DNA from: Rikenellaceae bacterium | Lineage (GTDB): Bacteria; Bacteroidota; Bacteroidia; Bacteroidales; UBA932 | NCBI GenBank assembly: GCA_900769145.1 | Contig: CAAGFN010000051.1 | Span: forward strand, 1 to 46,773 | DNA: 46,773 nt | Reading direction: 5' to 3' | Shown here: positions 1 through 8,325 of the stretch, piece after piece | Layout of the letters: the number at the start of each line of letters is the position of its first letter | Numbering within the stretch: position 1 is the first letter of the stretch | Position numbers and translations under genes: made by a program | The notes under the pieces: model-generated | Database searches by the model: none | Told to the model about the DNA's origin: nothing | What the model saw: only the letters and a program-made list of their open reading frames with translations

Positions 1-313
1 TCAGGGGTTCCTTGTCAATGCGGATCCTGAGCTTGTCAGTAAATATCTCATAACATGCTTCCTGCTCGCTCACGGACATGTCTAAATCTTCGAGATCCTC
101 GTTCACGACGGCAAATGACCTGTGTTCCTGCAGCTTTCCGTCCGGGGCGAATCTCACCCTGACAACACTGCTGCTGCACAGTTTCAGTTCAAGGACGCTT
201 CCGTTGCCGGAAATGAATTCGGCACGGGAAGCGTCAATCTTATATGAGCTGCCTGCCGCATGTGCGGCAAATGGCAGCAATGCCATGATAAATAATATAT
301 TTCTCCTAATCAT
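1..313 (-). CDS. GH31-like alpha-glucosidase, N-terminal fragment (cut by window edge)
   Basis: Only the first 104 codons are inside the window. They give a signal peptide (starting MIRRNILFIMALLPF, cleavage probably after AAHAA) followed by a beta-rich stretch with SVVRVRFAPDG, which matches the N-terminal galactose-mutarotase-like domain placed before the catalytic barrel of GH31 alpha-glucosidases. The start codon overlaps the stop of the GH66 gene as ATGA, so the two are translationally coupled. In the known dextran locus of Bacteroides thetaiotaomicron a GH31 enzyme follows the GH66 dextranase and cleaves isomalto-oligosaccharides to glucose in the periplasm; the same role is inferred here. 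No catalytic residue is visible because that part lies outside the window, so another family with a similar N-terminal domain cannot be ruled out. Confidence 0.72.
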   Translation of the reverse strand, partial: MIRRNILFIMALLPFAAHAAGSSYKIDASRAEFISGNGSVLELKLCSSSVVRVRFAPDGKLQEHRSFAVVNEDLEDLDMSVSEQEACYEIFTDKLRIRIDKEPL

Positions 314-2118
314 TCTATTACGATCATCGTCCAGTATTTCAGGGACGGTACTGTGAATGTAACTGTTTTTTCCGTCTGACGGAAGGCAAGCTCAACCGGG
401 ACTCCAGCATGTTTGTCCGGGGAGGCAGCCCATATCCGGGAGATTTTCCTGCCTTCAAAATTCAGCTCCACAGGCAATTCATTTACAAGTCTCGGCTCCA
501 TGGCGCTGCCGTCGAGATCCCTCCAGCTGAGGCTTTCGGCTGAAAGGAAATTCAGCAGATGCACCACCGTCCGCCCTTCCGATTCTTTGGCGAACGTGAT
601 GACCTTGGAGGTCTGAGGAGGCCAGTATGCCATGGGAGCCTTCTTTGAACTTGAAGCGCATGTCATCTCCACCTTAACTTCTGCCTGTGTGCCGGCCCCG
701 CGGAGAAGGTTTTCATATGCAGTCATGAAATCGTAGTACCTGACCATCCAGGTGCGCAGCCCCTCGCTCATCTTCACTCCCTGGTATGGGAAATATTCCC
801 TGCATAGCATGTGGTCTCCGAGTTCGAGATGCGACCCTCCGAGGGCGAACATAACTGCGTCTGCCATCAATACTCCCGGGACGTTGAATTCCCGGTTGTC
901 ACATTCGTAGTTCATGTATGCTGCGAATACGGTGTTCAGCTTGTTGCCGCTGTATGAGTCATTGGCCTTTATGATGTTGTACAGGGACTTGAACTCCGCT
1001 TCATCACCCCACATCTCATTGTAGAGGAAGCCTACATTGCCTGTCGAGGCAATCTGCGAGGCTCCATAACTGCCGACAGCATTCATGACAAGGGTCTTGT
1101 CCGGATGAGCCTCTTTCATGGCGTTGATGAATGATGCGTACGCTTTCGGGAGGTTGACAGCCGTGCTGTTCCAGTTGTATCGGTCGCCTCTGTATCCGAG
1201 CTGGTCTATGTGGAACCCGTCGAAATCGAAGTTGGAGTAAACCTCATCGTTTCGCTCGGCAAGGTATTTCTGCCACTCGGTGTTGCCCGGATCGAGGAGA
1301 TAGATGTTGCTCTTCCAGCTTGACGGAAGCCCGTGGAAATCGATGTCAGTCCGTCCGGTTCCCTTGAAGAGGTACCATTCGTCCTTAACACCGTCCTGCA
1401 CCGCGTCGTCGAGCGCACCGAGGCAGAGGTTGTAGAACATGGATTTCATGCCGAGGGAATGCTGGACATCAATGTATTTCCTGACAGCTTCCGTATATAC
1501 TTCCCTGTTGGCAATGTCCTTATATACCTCCATTAAGTCCCCACGTGTGCCTCCGAGAGGCCAGTGGTGCTTGTTGTGCCAGTCGTAGAACTGTATCCCG
1601 TTGATATGGCAGCGGTTAAGGTATGCCATTTCACCTTCGATCACGCCTTCTGAGAGTTTGGATCTGTCGAAATCCCCGACGAATCCGTATCTCGGAAACC
1701 TGGTCCAGTCACTCGATACATCTACGGCGATGGTGCCGTAAATTATCTCGCCCGAGTCCTCTTTCGTGACATATACGTCTACGAGATAGCCTGTGAAATC
1801 CTCCGAAGGAGCCGTCCATTCCCATGAAGTTCCCGTTGCTTCCATTTCTGCAACGGTATCCCCGAGATGCCTGTAACGGATCTTTGCGCCTGAAGGCATA
1901 TTATCCGCCGTGAATCTTACCGTTTCACCGGGATTGTACCGCGCCTTGTCCGTGTTGAGCTCGATTGATATTGTGGATGAAACGGGGACTGTTACGGTCA
2001 CTTCCGATATCACGGTGTCCTTGCCCTCATCAGGATTGTCAACAGGAGCGCCGCCCTCCCTGCAAGATATCAGGAAGGCGACGCAGACTGTCATTGCTAT
2101 TGCTGCTCGTTTGGTCAT
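310..2118 (-). CDS. GH66 endo-dextranase lipoprotein
   Basis: 602 residues. The N-terminus has a lipoprotein signal (VAFLISC, lipid-carrying Cys19), so the enzyme is probably anchored in the outer membrane. An Ig-like beta domain (about residues 40-135) precedes a TIM barrel that begins near RYGFVGDFD. FDGFHIDQLG carries the likely nucleophile Asp (about 305) and YNEMWG the likely acid/base Glu (about 368); these match the two catalytic positions of GH66 dextranases in order and spacing. The family cuts alpha-1,6 links in dextran or forms cyclo-isomalto-oligosaccharides. A longer reading frame begins at 2193, but that extension lies inside the SusE-like gene; the chosen ATG at 2118 starts the signal peptide and overlaps the previous stop as ATGA. 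Endo-dextranase fits the locus better than cyclisation, but the sequence does not prove it. Confidence 0.88.
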   Translation of the reverse strand: MTKRAAIAMTVCVAFLISCREGGAPVDNPDEGKDTVISEVTVTVPVSSTISIELNTDKARYNPGETVRFTADNMPSGAKIRYRHLGDTVAEMEATGTSWEWTAPSEDFTGYLVDVYVTKEDSGEIIYGTIAVDVSSDWTRFPRYGFVGDFDRSKLSEGVIEGEMAYLNRCHINGIQFYDWHNKHHWPLGGTRGDLMEVYKDIANREVYTEAVRKYIDVQHSLGMKSMFYNLCLGALDDAVQDGVKDEWYLFKGTGRTDIDFHGLPSSWKSNIYLLDPGNTEWQKYLAERNDEVYSNFDFDGFHIDQLGYRGDRYNWNSTAVNLPKAYASFINAMKEAHPDKTLVMNAVGSYGASQIASTGNVGFLYNEMWGDEAEFKSLYNIIKANDSYSGNKLNTVFAAYMNYECDNREFNVPGVLMADAVMFALGGSHLELGDHMLCREYFPYQGVKMSEGLRTWMVRYYDFMTAYENLLRGAGTQAEVKVEMTCASSSKKAPMAYWPPQTSKVITFAKESEGRTVVHLLNFLSAESLSWRDLDGSAMEPRLVNELPVELNFEGRKISRIWAASPDKHAGVPVELAFRQTEKTVTFTVPSLKYWTMIVIE

Positions 2119-3626
2119 TTCTTGGCAATAATGATTGTTTCCTTGAGCTGGTTGAGAGTGATTGTGTAGGTCCCTGCTGAAGGGATGACCCATTTCTGGT
2201 CGATGTCTCCTACTGAGAAGTCGAGGTACTGAGCCTTGAAACCGGCATCAGCCTTGTCGATGAAGAGCATCCTCTCTTCCTGTCCGCTCGGGGCGATTCC
2301 ACCTTCGGCGGCCATGAACCATGCTCCGTTCCAGTCGGATTTCTTGTCGCAGGTGAACTTGAGTTCTCCTTTGCCGAGTTCTCCCTCCCAGGTAAGGGTG
2401 TAAGGGTCGGACGGATCTGCGGTCATAGGGACGGCATTGCCCAGATCCCATCCGCAAGGGGCTGCTTCTCCGACGAGATAGATGCACTCGTAAGGCACGA
2501 ATTCGGTCATCATCATCCTCTCCCTGTTCTTGCGGATGTCAACGCATATCTTGTATGCCTTGTTGATCTCGTTATCCTGCAGATACCATTTGTTGTCAGG
2601 GTCGAAGCTGCTGACGAAATCCATGGAGGTGTCTGTGTAAGGAGCGTTCGGCTGAGTTGCCTTGAGCATGTTCTCCCATGCAGCGTTTGCTGTTCCGAAT
2701 TTGAACGCACCGCCCTTGTCGAAATATCTTCCCATACGGAAGAGGAACGGATCGAGTATGTCCCTGTCCATGGCTTCGAAGCCCCATTCCGTCATTTCGC
2801 CGACGAAGTAAATCTGGTCGTATGCCGGAGTCTCGGCGTCGCTCTTGTTCCAATTGATTTCTCCTGTAAGGAGGTTGACGTCAATCTTATATGTATATCC
2901 CTCATCGATTCTGAATTTCTCGTCAGGGTCATCGTCGCTGCCGCGGTACACGAGTTTTCCGTCCGCACCTTTATTGTATGACGGGAGGAACTGTCCGAGG
3001 GTGGTGATAAATTTGAAATCGCCCTCCTTCATGTTCCCGGTCCATGTGAACACGCCGTTCGATGTTCGTGACATTTCAACCGCGTTGTCGGCCGACCATC
3101 CGTTCGGGGCGGCATCACCTATGATGTAGAGGGTCTTTGTTACAGGCACATATGTAGTTACGTCGAATGTCACCGTGCTCACCTGTGTCTCCGTACATTC
3201 CGGGACTGTGGCCGTTATCCTCGCTTCGAGGGAATAGCTGACCTTGTCGCCTATCTTCTCGGATGAGATGTTCCCGAATTTGCCGCGGATGATCTCGTTG
3301 AATTCTTCCACGGTCTTCGTCCATGAATATACCCTTTTTTCCGCATTGACGGCAACATAAGGATCAGCGAAATCATTGCCTGCCTTGTCGATTTCGAGAG
3401 TATAGAATATTTTGTTGCCGGTTCCGAAGTTGTGGCCCGTACTCCATTCGAGACTGATGGCGTCTGAGGAATAGTTTACTTCCTCCATCAACACTTCTTC
3501 AGTGCCCGCTTTGAGCAGGAGGGTATCGCTTCCTTTGTCAAACTCCGTGTAATTGTCGTCCACGCAGGAGGCAAGGAATGTAATGCCGGCAGCGGCAGCC
3601 GCCATTTTCAATATATATGGTTTCAT
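2115..3626 (-). CDS. SusE/SusF-like outer-membrane glycan-binding lipoprotein
   Basis: 503 residues with a lipobox (TFLASC, Cys21) and so a surface lipoprotein. Residues about 22-160 fit the SusE N-terminal Ig-like domain. Three copies of a starch-binding-like unit follow, starting near 166 (LYIIGDAAPNGW), 271 (IYFVGEMTEWGF) and 381 (IYLVGEAAPCGW); each has an aromatic residue after a turn, the kind of residue that stacks on sugar rings. Such proteins hold polysaccharide at the cell surface beside SusC/SusD and are not enzymes. The gene sits 39 bases after susD and overlaps the GH66 gene by 4 bases, the position of BT3088 in the B. thetaiotaomicron dextran locus (from memory of that locus). 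Ligand preference for alpha-1,6-glucan is inferred from the neighbouring GH66. Confidence 0.85.
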   Translation of the reverse strand: MKPYILKMAAAAAGITFLASCVDDNYTEFDKGSDTLLLKAGTEEVLMEEVNYSSDAISLEWSTGHNFGTGNKIFYTLEIDKAGNDFADPYVAVNAEKRVYSWTKTVEEFNEIIRGKFGNISSEKIGDKVSYSLEARITATVPECTETQVSTVTFDVTTYVPVTKTLYIIGDAAPNGWSADNAVEMSRTSNGVFTWTGNMKEGDFKFITTLGQFLPSYNKGADGKLVYRGSDDDPDEKFRIDEGYTYKIDVNLLTGEINWNKSDAETPAYDQIYFVGEMTEWGFEAMDRDILDPFLFRMGRYFDKGGAFKFGTANAAWENMLKATQPNAPYTDTSMDFVSSFDPDNKWYLQDNEINKAYKICVDIRKNRERMMMTEFVPYECIYLVGEAAPCGWDLGNAVPMTADPSDPYTLTWEGELGKGELKFTCDKKSDWNGAWFMAAEGGIAPSGQEERMLFIDKADAGFKAQYLDFSVGDIDQKWVIPSAGTYTITLNQLKETIIIAKK

Positions 3627-3665
3627 ACTGTCAAATATTAACTTTAAGTCTTGTTAGCATATTCA

Positions 3666-5150
3666 TCAATATCCAGGATTCTGGTCCATCAGAGGGTTGG
3701 CATCCCTTTCTGTCTGAGGGACAGGGAAGAGAAGACGGTCCTTCGTGACATTGTTCTTGCCGATGGACTTGAAGAAATTGACTGCATAGCTCCCATCTCC
3801 GATGCGGATCAGGTCGAACCATCTGTGGCCCTCGAATGCCAGCTCCATGCGTCTCTCATGAATGATTTTCTCACGCATTTCGTCCTGTGAAATGCCTCCT
3901 GAAACTCCGGCCAGACCGGCTCTTCTGCGAACGATATTCAGAGGAAGGGCGGCTTCGGATGTTCTTCCAAGCTCATTGAGAGCCTCGGCCTTCTTGAGCA
4001 GGATGTCTGCGAAACGATAGACTACGAAGTTTGCCGGATTTGTGTTGTATTCCGGTGAGACAGACTTTGGTACAAGGAACTTGCGTACGTTGTATCCTGT
4101 GTTGGAATATGAACTTTTGTAAACGTGGCCGTCGAAGTCCGGGCATCCCTCATACAGGATTGTCCAGTCTTTCCTCAGGTCACCTTCCTCGTACTGGCTC
4201 ACGAATTCGGCGGTAGGATGGTTCCAGCCGTATCCTCCTGCCACGAAGTCAGCATTACGCGGCCCCATGAATGTGGAGAGCCATGAAGACTGCACGTCAT
4301 TTCCCCAGAAATCATACTCTGTATTGCCGGAGTACTGAACCTCGAAGAGGGATTCCGGACCGTTGTTCTTGGTTGCATCGAAATTGTCCGTGTACTTCAT
4401 TGTCGAAAGGTCATATCCCATGCTCTCAATCTGCCCGCAGAGCTCCACGACCTTCGAATAATATGACTGGTTTTTCGGCGCAAGGGTAAGGTAGATGTCA
4501 GCAAGTTCTGCAAGAGCCGATTCCTTGCAGGCACGGCCCACGTTCTGCGAATCATATTCCGCTTTTTCAGGAAGCAGTTCGACAGCCTTCGTGCAGTCGT
4601 CGATGATGAGATTATAGACTTCTTCGACGGAGCTTCTTGCTATGGCAGGCTCTTCTCCCGGATTGTAAGGCTCAAGTCTGAGAGGGAGCTTTCCGTACAG
4701 GCGGACAAGGATATAGTAGTAATGCGAGCGGAGGAAATATGCCTCTCCGAGGCACCTGTTCTTCACACCTTCATCGATGTCGGCGCTTTCAAGACTGTTG
4801 AGCAGGATGTTGCACTGACCGATCCCCACCCAAGGAGACCTCCACATGTAGAGGGCCATGCCGTTGTCGCTCTGAGTCACGAAGTCTGCCGCCTGGATTG
4901 TCTCAAGACCGTCAGTACCGCCGCCGGCACCGACGTTGCTGTTGCCGGCAACTATGTCGAGGGTCCATATTCTCTGGTTGTACATGTTGGAAGACTGGAG
5001 GGTTCGGTAGCAGGCGTTTGTCAGGGCAATCGCAACATCTTCAGTTACATTTGTGTTCGGGTCAACCTGGCTCTTTGGAGCTTTCGTCAGGAAATCGCTG
5101 CAGGAAGCTGAAATGACGGCTGCCAGAAATATATATAATGCCTTTTTCAT
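3666..5150 (-). CDS. SusD/RagB-type nutrient-binding lipoprotein
   Basis: 494 residues from the ATG at 5150. A GTG three codons upstream is possible, but the MKKALYIFLAAVISASC signal (lipobox Cys17) supports the ATG. After the lipobox comes the family-typical SDFLTKAPKS. The middle has the TPR-like helical scaffold (for example AYFLRSHYYYILVRLYG and GRACKESALAELADIYL), and the C-terminus has the family-typical FADILLKKAEALNELG and IIHERRMELAFEGHRWFDLIRIG. SusD proteins cap the SusC channel and deliver oligosaccharides to it. It starts 11 bases after the susC stop, so the two are one transcript. Length is usual for the family. Confidence 0.95.
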   Translation of the reverse strand: MKKALYIFLAAVISASCSDFLTKAPKSQVDPNTNVTEDVAIALTNACYRTLQSSNMYNQRIWTLDIVAGNSNVGAGGGTDGLETIQAADFVTQSDNGMALYMWRSPWVGIGQCNILLNSLESADIDEGVKNRCLGEAYFLRSHYYYILVRLYGKLPLRLEPYNPGEEPAIARSSVEEVYNLIIDDCTKAVELLPEKAEYDSQNVGRACKESALAELADIYLTLAPKNQSYYSKVVELCGQIESMGYDLSTMKYTDNFDATKNNGPESLFEVQYSGNTEYDFWGNDVQSSWLSTFMGPRNADFVAGGYGWNHPTAEFVSQYEEGDLRKDWTILYEGCPDFDGHVYKSSYSNTGYNVRKFLVPKSVSPEYNTNPANFVVYRFADILLKKAEALNELGRTSEAALPLNIVRRRAGLAGVSGGISQDEMREKIIHERRMELAFEGHRWFDLIRIGDGSYAVNFFKSIGKNNVTKDRLLFPVPQTERDANPLMDQNPGY

Positions 5151-5161
5151 ATAAATCACAA

Positions 5162-8161
5162 TTAGAAGTTAACATTGAGTCCTACGCTGAATGTCCTCGG
5201 GATAGGGTAGAGGGATGAGTCGATACCGTTGATTGAAACCTCCGGATCGAAGCCCGAATATTTGGTTATTGTGGCGACATTGTCACAAGAAAGGGCTATC
5301 CTGATGCCCTCAAGGCGGATCTTCTCCATCCATTTCTTAGGGAAGGAGTAGGCGAGTGTGATGTTCTTCACCCTGAGATAGGAACCGTCCTCTACGAAGC
5401 GGTCTGAAACACGGCAGTTCTGGTTAGGATCGCCGAATACGGCACGAGGCATGAAGTTGCTTGTGCCCTCGCCGGTCCACCTCTTGAGAACGGCCGTGGT
5501 CTGGTTCAATGCCGCAGCCATTCCGGTATTGTCTATGTTGTTCGCGTTATATATCTTGTTGCCTGCGACTCCCTGGAGGTAAACGGAAAGTTCGATGCCT
5601 TTCCATTCAAGGGTGTTGTTCATTGAAAAGAGCCATGTAGGGTTAGGGTTGCCGATTACGGTACGGTCGCTGTCGTTGATGACACCGTCATTGTTCAGGT
5701 CGCGGAACCTGATGTCTCCCGGCTCGGCTCCGGGCTGGTCGGCATGGTTGGCGATCTCCTGCTCATTCTGGAAGATGCCGTCGGTGACATATCCGTAGAA
5801 TACGTTGATAGGGTAGCCGTTCGCAAGCATCGTCACATATGAGTTCTTGATCTGGTTGATATACGAAGGAACGTCGCTGTTCAGGTCGATGATCCTGTTG
5901 GTGTTGTATGTCGCGTTGATGTCAGTCTGCCAGTTGAATTTGCCCGCGAAGTTCACAGTGTGGAGAGACATCTCGACACCGCGGTTGCGGACCTTTCCGG
6001 CATTGGTGTAAGTCGTGCTGGTGTCCTCGAAACCGGAAGTAATCGGAATGGAAGCCTTCACAAGCATGTCACGCGTATCCTTGATGTAACCGTCCACGGA
6101 GAACTGGATTCTTGAATCGAGGAATGCGATGTCGATTCCGACATTGGTCTGAGCCACTTCCTCCCAGTGGAGGGACGGATTCGAAAGTGTCCTTGCAAAG
6201 AGCGTTGGCTGCTCTTTACCTGCCGAACCGAATGAATAGACAGCGGTGTCATAGACAGCGAGATAGCCGTAATTCCCGACACTTGCCTGGCTTCCGGTTA
6301 CGCCGTAGCCTGCACGGATCTTAAGATCGTTGACAGCCTTGTTCTCAGGGAACCAGTTTTCCTTCGACGGGCGCCATGCGACTGACACTGATGGGAATGT
6401 ACCCCAGCGGTTGTTCGCTCCGAAGCGGCTTGAGCCGTCATGACGGACAGTCGCAGTGATAAGATAGCGGTCGGCGTATGAGTAATTGAGTCTTGCCATG
6501 ATGGACATGAGGGACCATTCGCTCTCGTTTCCTCCGATTGCATACATTTCCTGGCCGTTGTCCATCTCGTGGATGCTGTCGAACATGAACACGTTCTTCT
6601 GTGCATTCAGATAGTCGAATTTGTTCCACTGGGCAGAAGTACCTGCCATGATGGCAAGATGATGCTTCTTTGCGAAAGTGTGGTCGAAGAGGAAATAATT
6701 GTCCCACAGATAGGTGAAGGATTTGTTGTCGCTCTTGTAGCGTGAACTCTGCTCCACTGGGGTTGGTTTCCAGTCGAATTTCGGCGTGAAACTGTCAACG
6801 AACCAGAATTTTGCGTCGTAACCGAAGGTGCTCTTGAATTTGAGCCATTTTGTGAATGAAATCTCGGCGCTGATGTTTGCAAGGATGTTGTATCCTTTGG
6901 TTGTGCTGCTGTTGACCTGATTGACTCCCACAGGGTTGCGTGTGCTGCCGTACCACTCTGAATTGCCTTCAGGGCCGCTCCAGTCACCGTTCCCGTCCTT
7001 GACGCTGAATACCGGGAGTGCGCTCATTATGCTGCCGATGTTATATTCTCCGGATGTTTTATTATCCGCGCTGAATGTGATGTTGTTGGTAAATTTGAGC
7101 CATTTGAACACCTGTGCATCGCTGTTGCTCTGGAATGTGAACTTCTTGTATCCGACATTCTTTACGATACCGCTCTGGTCGAAGAAACCTCCGGACACAT
7201 AATAATGGGCTTTGTCGTTTCCGCCGGAATAGCTTACTGTGTAGTTCTGGACGATTCCTGTATTCAGCATTTCGTCAAGCCATGAGGTGCCTGCTCCGAG
7301 AGCCTCCGGATTGGTCCATTCTGGGTTGGAATTCCTGCCGCTGGCCGCCATCATCTCGTTGCTGAGCTGGGCATATTGTGCTGCATTGAGCATCTGAGGC
7401 ACGTTGTGGGCATTCTGGAATGAGGCATTTGCACTTACGGAAATCCTGCCTTTGCCCTCGCTTCCGCGTTTGGTGGTGATCATCACCACGCCGTTGGCTC
7501 CGCGTGAACCGTAGATGGCCGCAGCGGATGCATCCTTGAGGACATCGATCCTTTCTATGTCATTGGTATTGAGGGATGCAAGCCCGAGGTCAGTCGGGAC
7601 ACCGTCGATGACGATCAGAGGGTCGCAGTTGTTGATGGAACCCAGGCCCCTTATCTTGATGTTGACATTGGAACCAGGTGTTCCTGAGTCGATGATCTGC
7701 ACTCCGGCAACCTTACCCTGAAGGGCCTGTCCTACATTGGAAACAGGCGAATCTTTAAGTTTGTCAGCCGAAATGGCAGAAACTGCTCCGGTGAGGTCGC
7801 TTTTGCGGATGGTGCCATATCCGATAACCAGGACCTCGCTGAGCAGCTCCGCGTCGTCCCGCAGGACCACTTCATAATATGTCCTTGAATCGACCTTCAC
7901 TTCTTCCGTCAAGTAGCTCACGCATGAAATTTCGAGGACGGCTCCTTGTGAAGCCTTGAGTGTGAAGGAACCGTCAGCCTCGGCCACAGTGCCGTTCGAG
8001 GTTCCTTTTTCTACAACGGACGCACCGGGAATACCTTCCCCAGATGCATCTTTCACTATTCCTTTTAAATTGATCTGTTGTGCAGACAGGCACAACGGAA
8101 GTAACAAACCGATCAGGAATGAAAACATCCTGAATCCGGATGATTCTTTGTGCTTTAGCAT
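5162..8161 (-). CDS. SusC/RagA-type TonB-dependent outer-membrane transporter
   Basis: 999 residues. Signal peptide about 1-27 (ends CLSAQQ), then a carboxypeptidase-regulatory-like domain (about 29-110, INLKGIVKDASGEGIPGASVV), a linker with the SusC-type EVLVIGYGT, the plug domain with IRGLGSINNCDPLIVIDGVP and YGSRGANGVVMITTK, and then the 22-strand barrel ending in a terminal Phe (GLNVNF), as outer-membrane barrels do. It imports oligosaccharides with SusD, powered by TonB. There is no N-terminal secretin/STN extension, so no FecI/FecR-type signalling is expected, in agreement with the SusR-like regulator next to it. It is the first gene of the PUL operon, 30 bases after a recognisable promoter element. 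Confidence 0.96.
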   Translation of the reverse strand: MLKHKESSGFRMFSFLIGLLLPLCLSAQQINLKGIVKDASGEGIPGASVVEKGTSNGTVAEADGSFTLKASQGAVLEISCVSYLTEEVKVDSRTYYEVVLRDDAELLSEVLVIGYGTIRKSDLTGAVSAISADKLKDSPVSNVGQALQGKVAGVQIIDSGTPGSNVNIKIRGLGSINNCDPLIVIDGVPTDLGLASLNTNDIERIDVLKDASAAAIYGSRGANGVVMITTKRGSEGKGRISVSANASFQNAHNVPQMLNAAQYAQLSNEMMAASGRNSNPEWTNPEALGAGTSWLDEMLNTGIVQNYTVSYSGGNDKAHYYVSGGFFDQSGIVKNVGYKKFTFQSNSDAQVFKWLKFTNNITFSADNKTSGEYNIGSIMSALPVFSVKDGNGDWSGPEGNSEWYGSTRNPVGVNQVNSSTTKGYNILANISAEISFTKWLKFKSTFGYDAKFWFVDSFTPKFDWKPTPVEQSSRYKSDNKSFTYLWDNYFLFDHTFAKKHHLAIMAGTSAQWNKFDYLNAQKNVFMFDSIHEMDNGQEMYAIGGNESEWSLMSIMARLNYSYADRYLITATVRHDGSSRFGANNRWGTFPSVSVAWRPSKENWFPENKAVNDLKIRAGYGVTGSQASVGNYGYLAVYDTAVYSFGSAGKEQPTLFARTLSNPSLHWEEVAQTNVGIDIAFLDSRIQFSVDGYIKDTRDMLVKASIPITSGFEDTSTTYTNAGKVRNRGVEMSLHTVNFAGKFNWQTDINATYNTNRIIDLNSDVPSYINQIKNSYVTMLANGYPINVFYGYVTDGIFQNEQEIANHADQPGAEPGDIRFRDLNNDGVINDSDRTVIGNPNPTWLFSMNNTLEWKGIELSVYLQGVAGNKIYNANNIDNTGMAAALNQTTAVLKRWTGEGTSNFMPRAVFGDPNQNCRVSDRFVEDGSYLRVKNITLAYSFPKKWMEKIRLEGIRIALSCDNVATITKYSGFDPEVSINGIDSSLYPIPRTFSVGLNVNF

Positions 8162-8191
8162 AAGATTGGTTTTTAGTTAAAGTTTGTAGCA

Positions 8192-8222
8192 CAAAGTAAA
8201 GTAATTCCATTCCCATATCAAA
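8192..8222 (-). promoter_or_regulatory. Predicted promoter of the susC operon
   Basis: On the minus strand a TTTG (8222-8219) is followed after 19 bases by TTACTTTG (8199-8192), one base off the Bacteroidota -7 consensus TAnnTTTG. This puts the transcript start about 25 bases before the susC ATG. The one-base deviation would suit a promoter that needs an activator. Confidence 0.6.
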
Positions 8223-8223
8223 G

Positions 8224-8321
8224 GTGTAGTAGGAAATTAGTAGCTTTTTAGAAGGTTTTATATAACGTAAATAATTGTAAATCAATCTATGTGTAGGGAA
8301 ATGAAGTCGTGAAAATAGTAG
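8224..8321. promoter_or_regulatory. Candidate operator repeats upstream of the susC promoter
   Basis: On the plus strand TAGTAG occurs at 8227-8232, 8238-8243 and 8316-8321. The first two are 11 bases apart, about one helical turn. A longer unit, GTGTAG plus GGAAAT plus AG, appears at 8224-8240 and again at 8291-8306 with two bases deleted. The near pair lies directly upstream of the -33 element, where a SusR-like activator would bind. The link to the neighbouring regulator is inference; the repeats themselves are seen. Confidence 0.4.
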
Positions 8322-8325
8322 TTCT

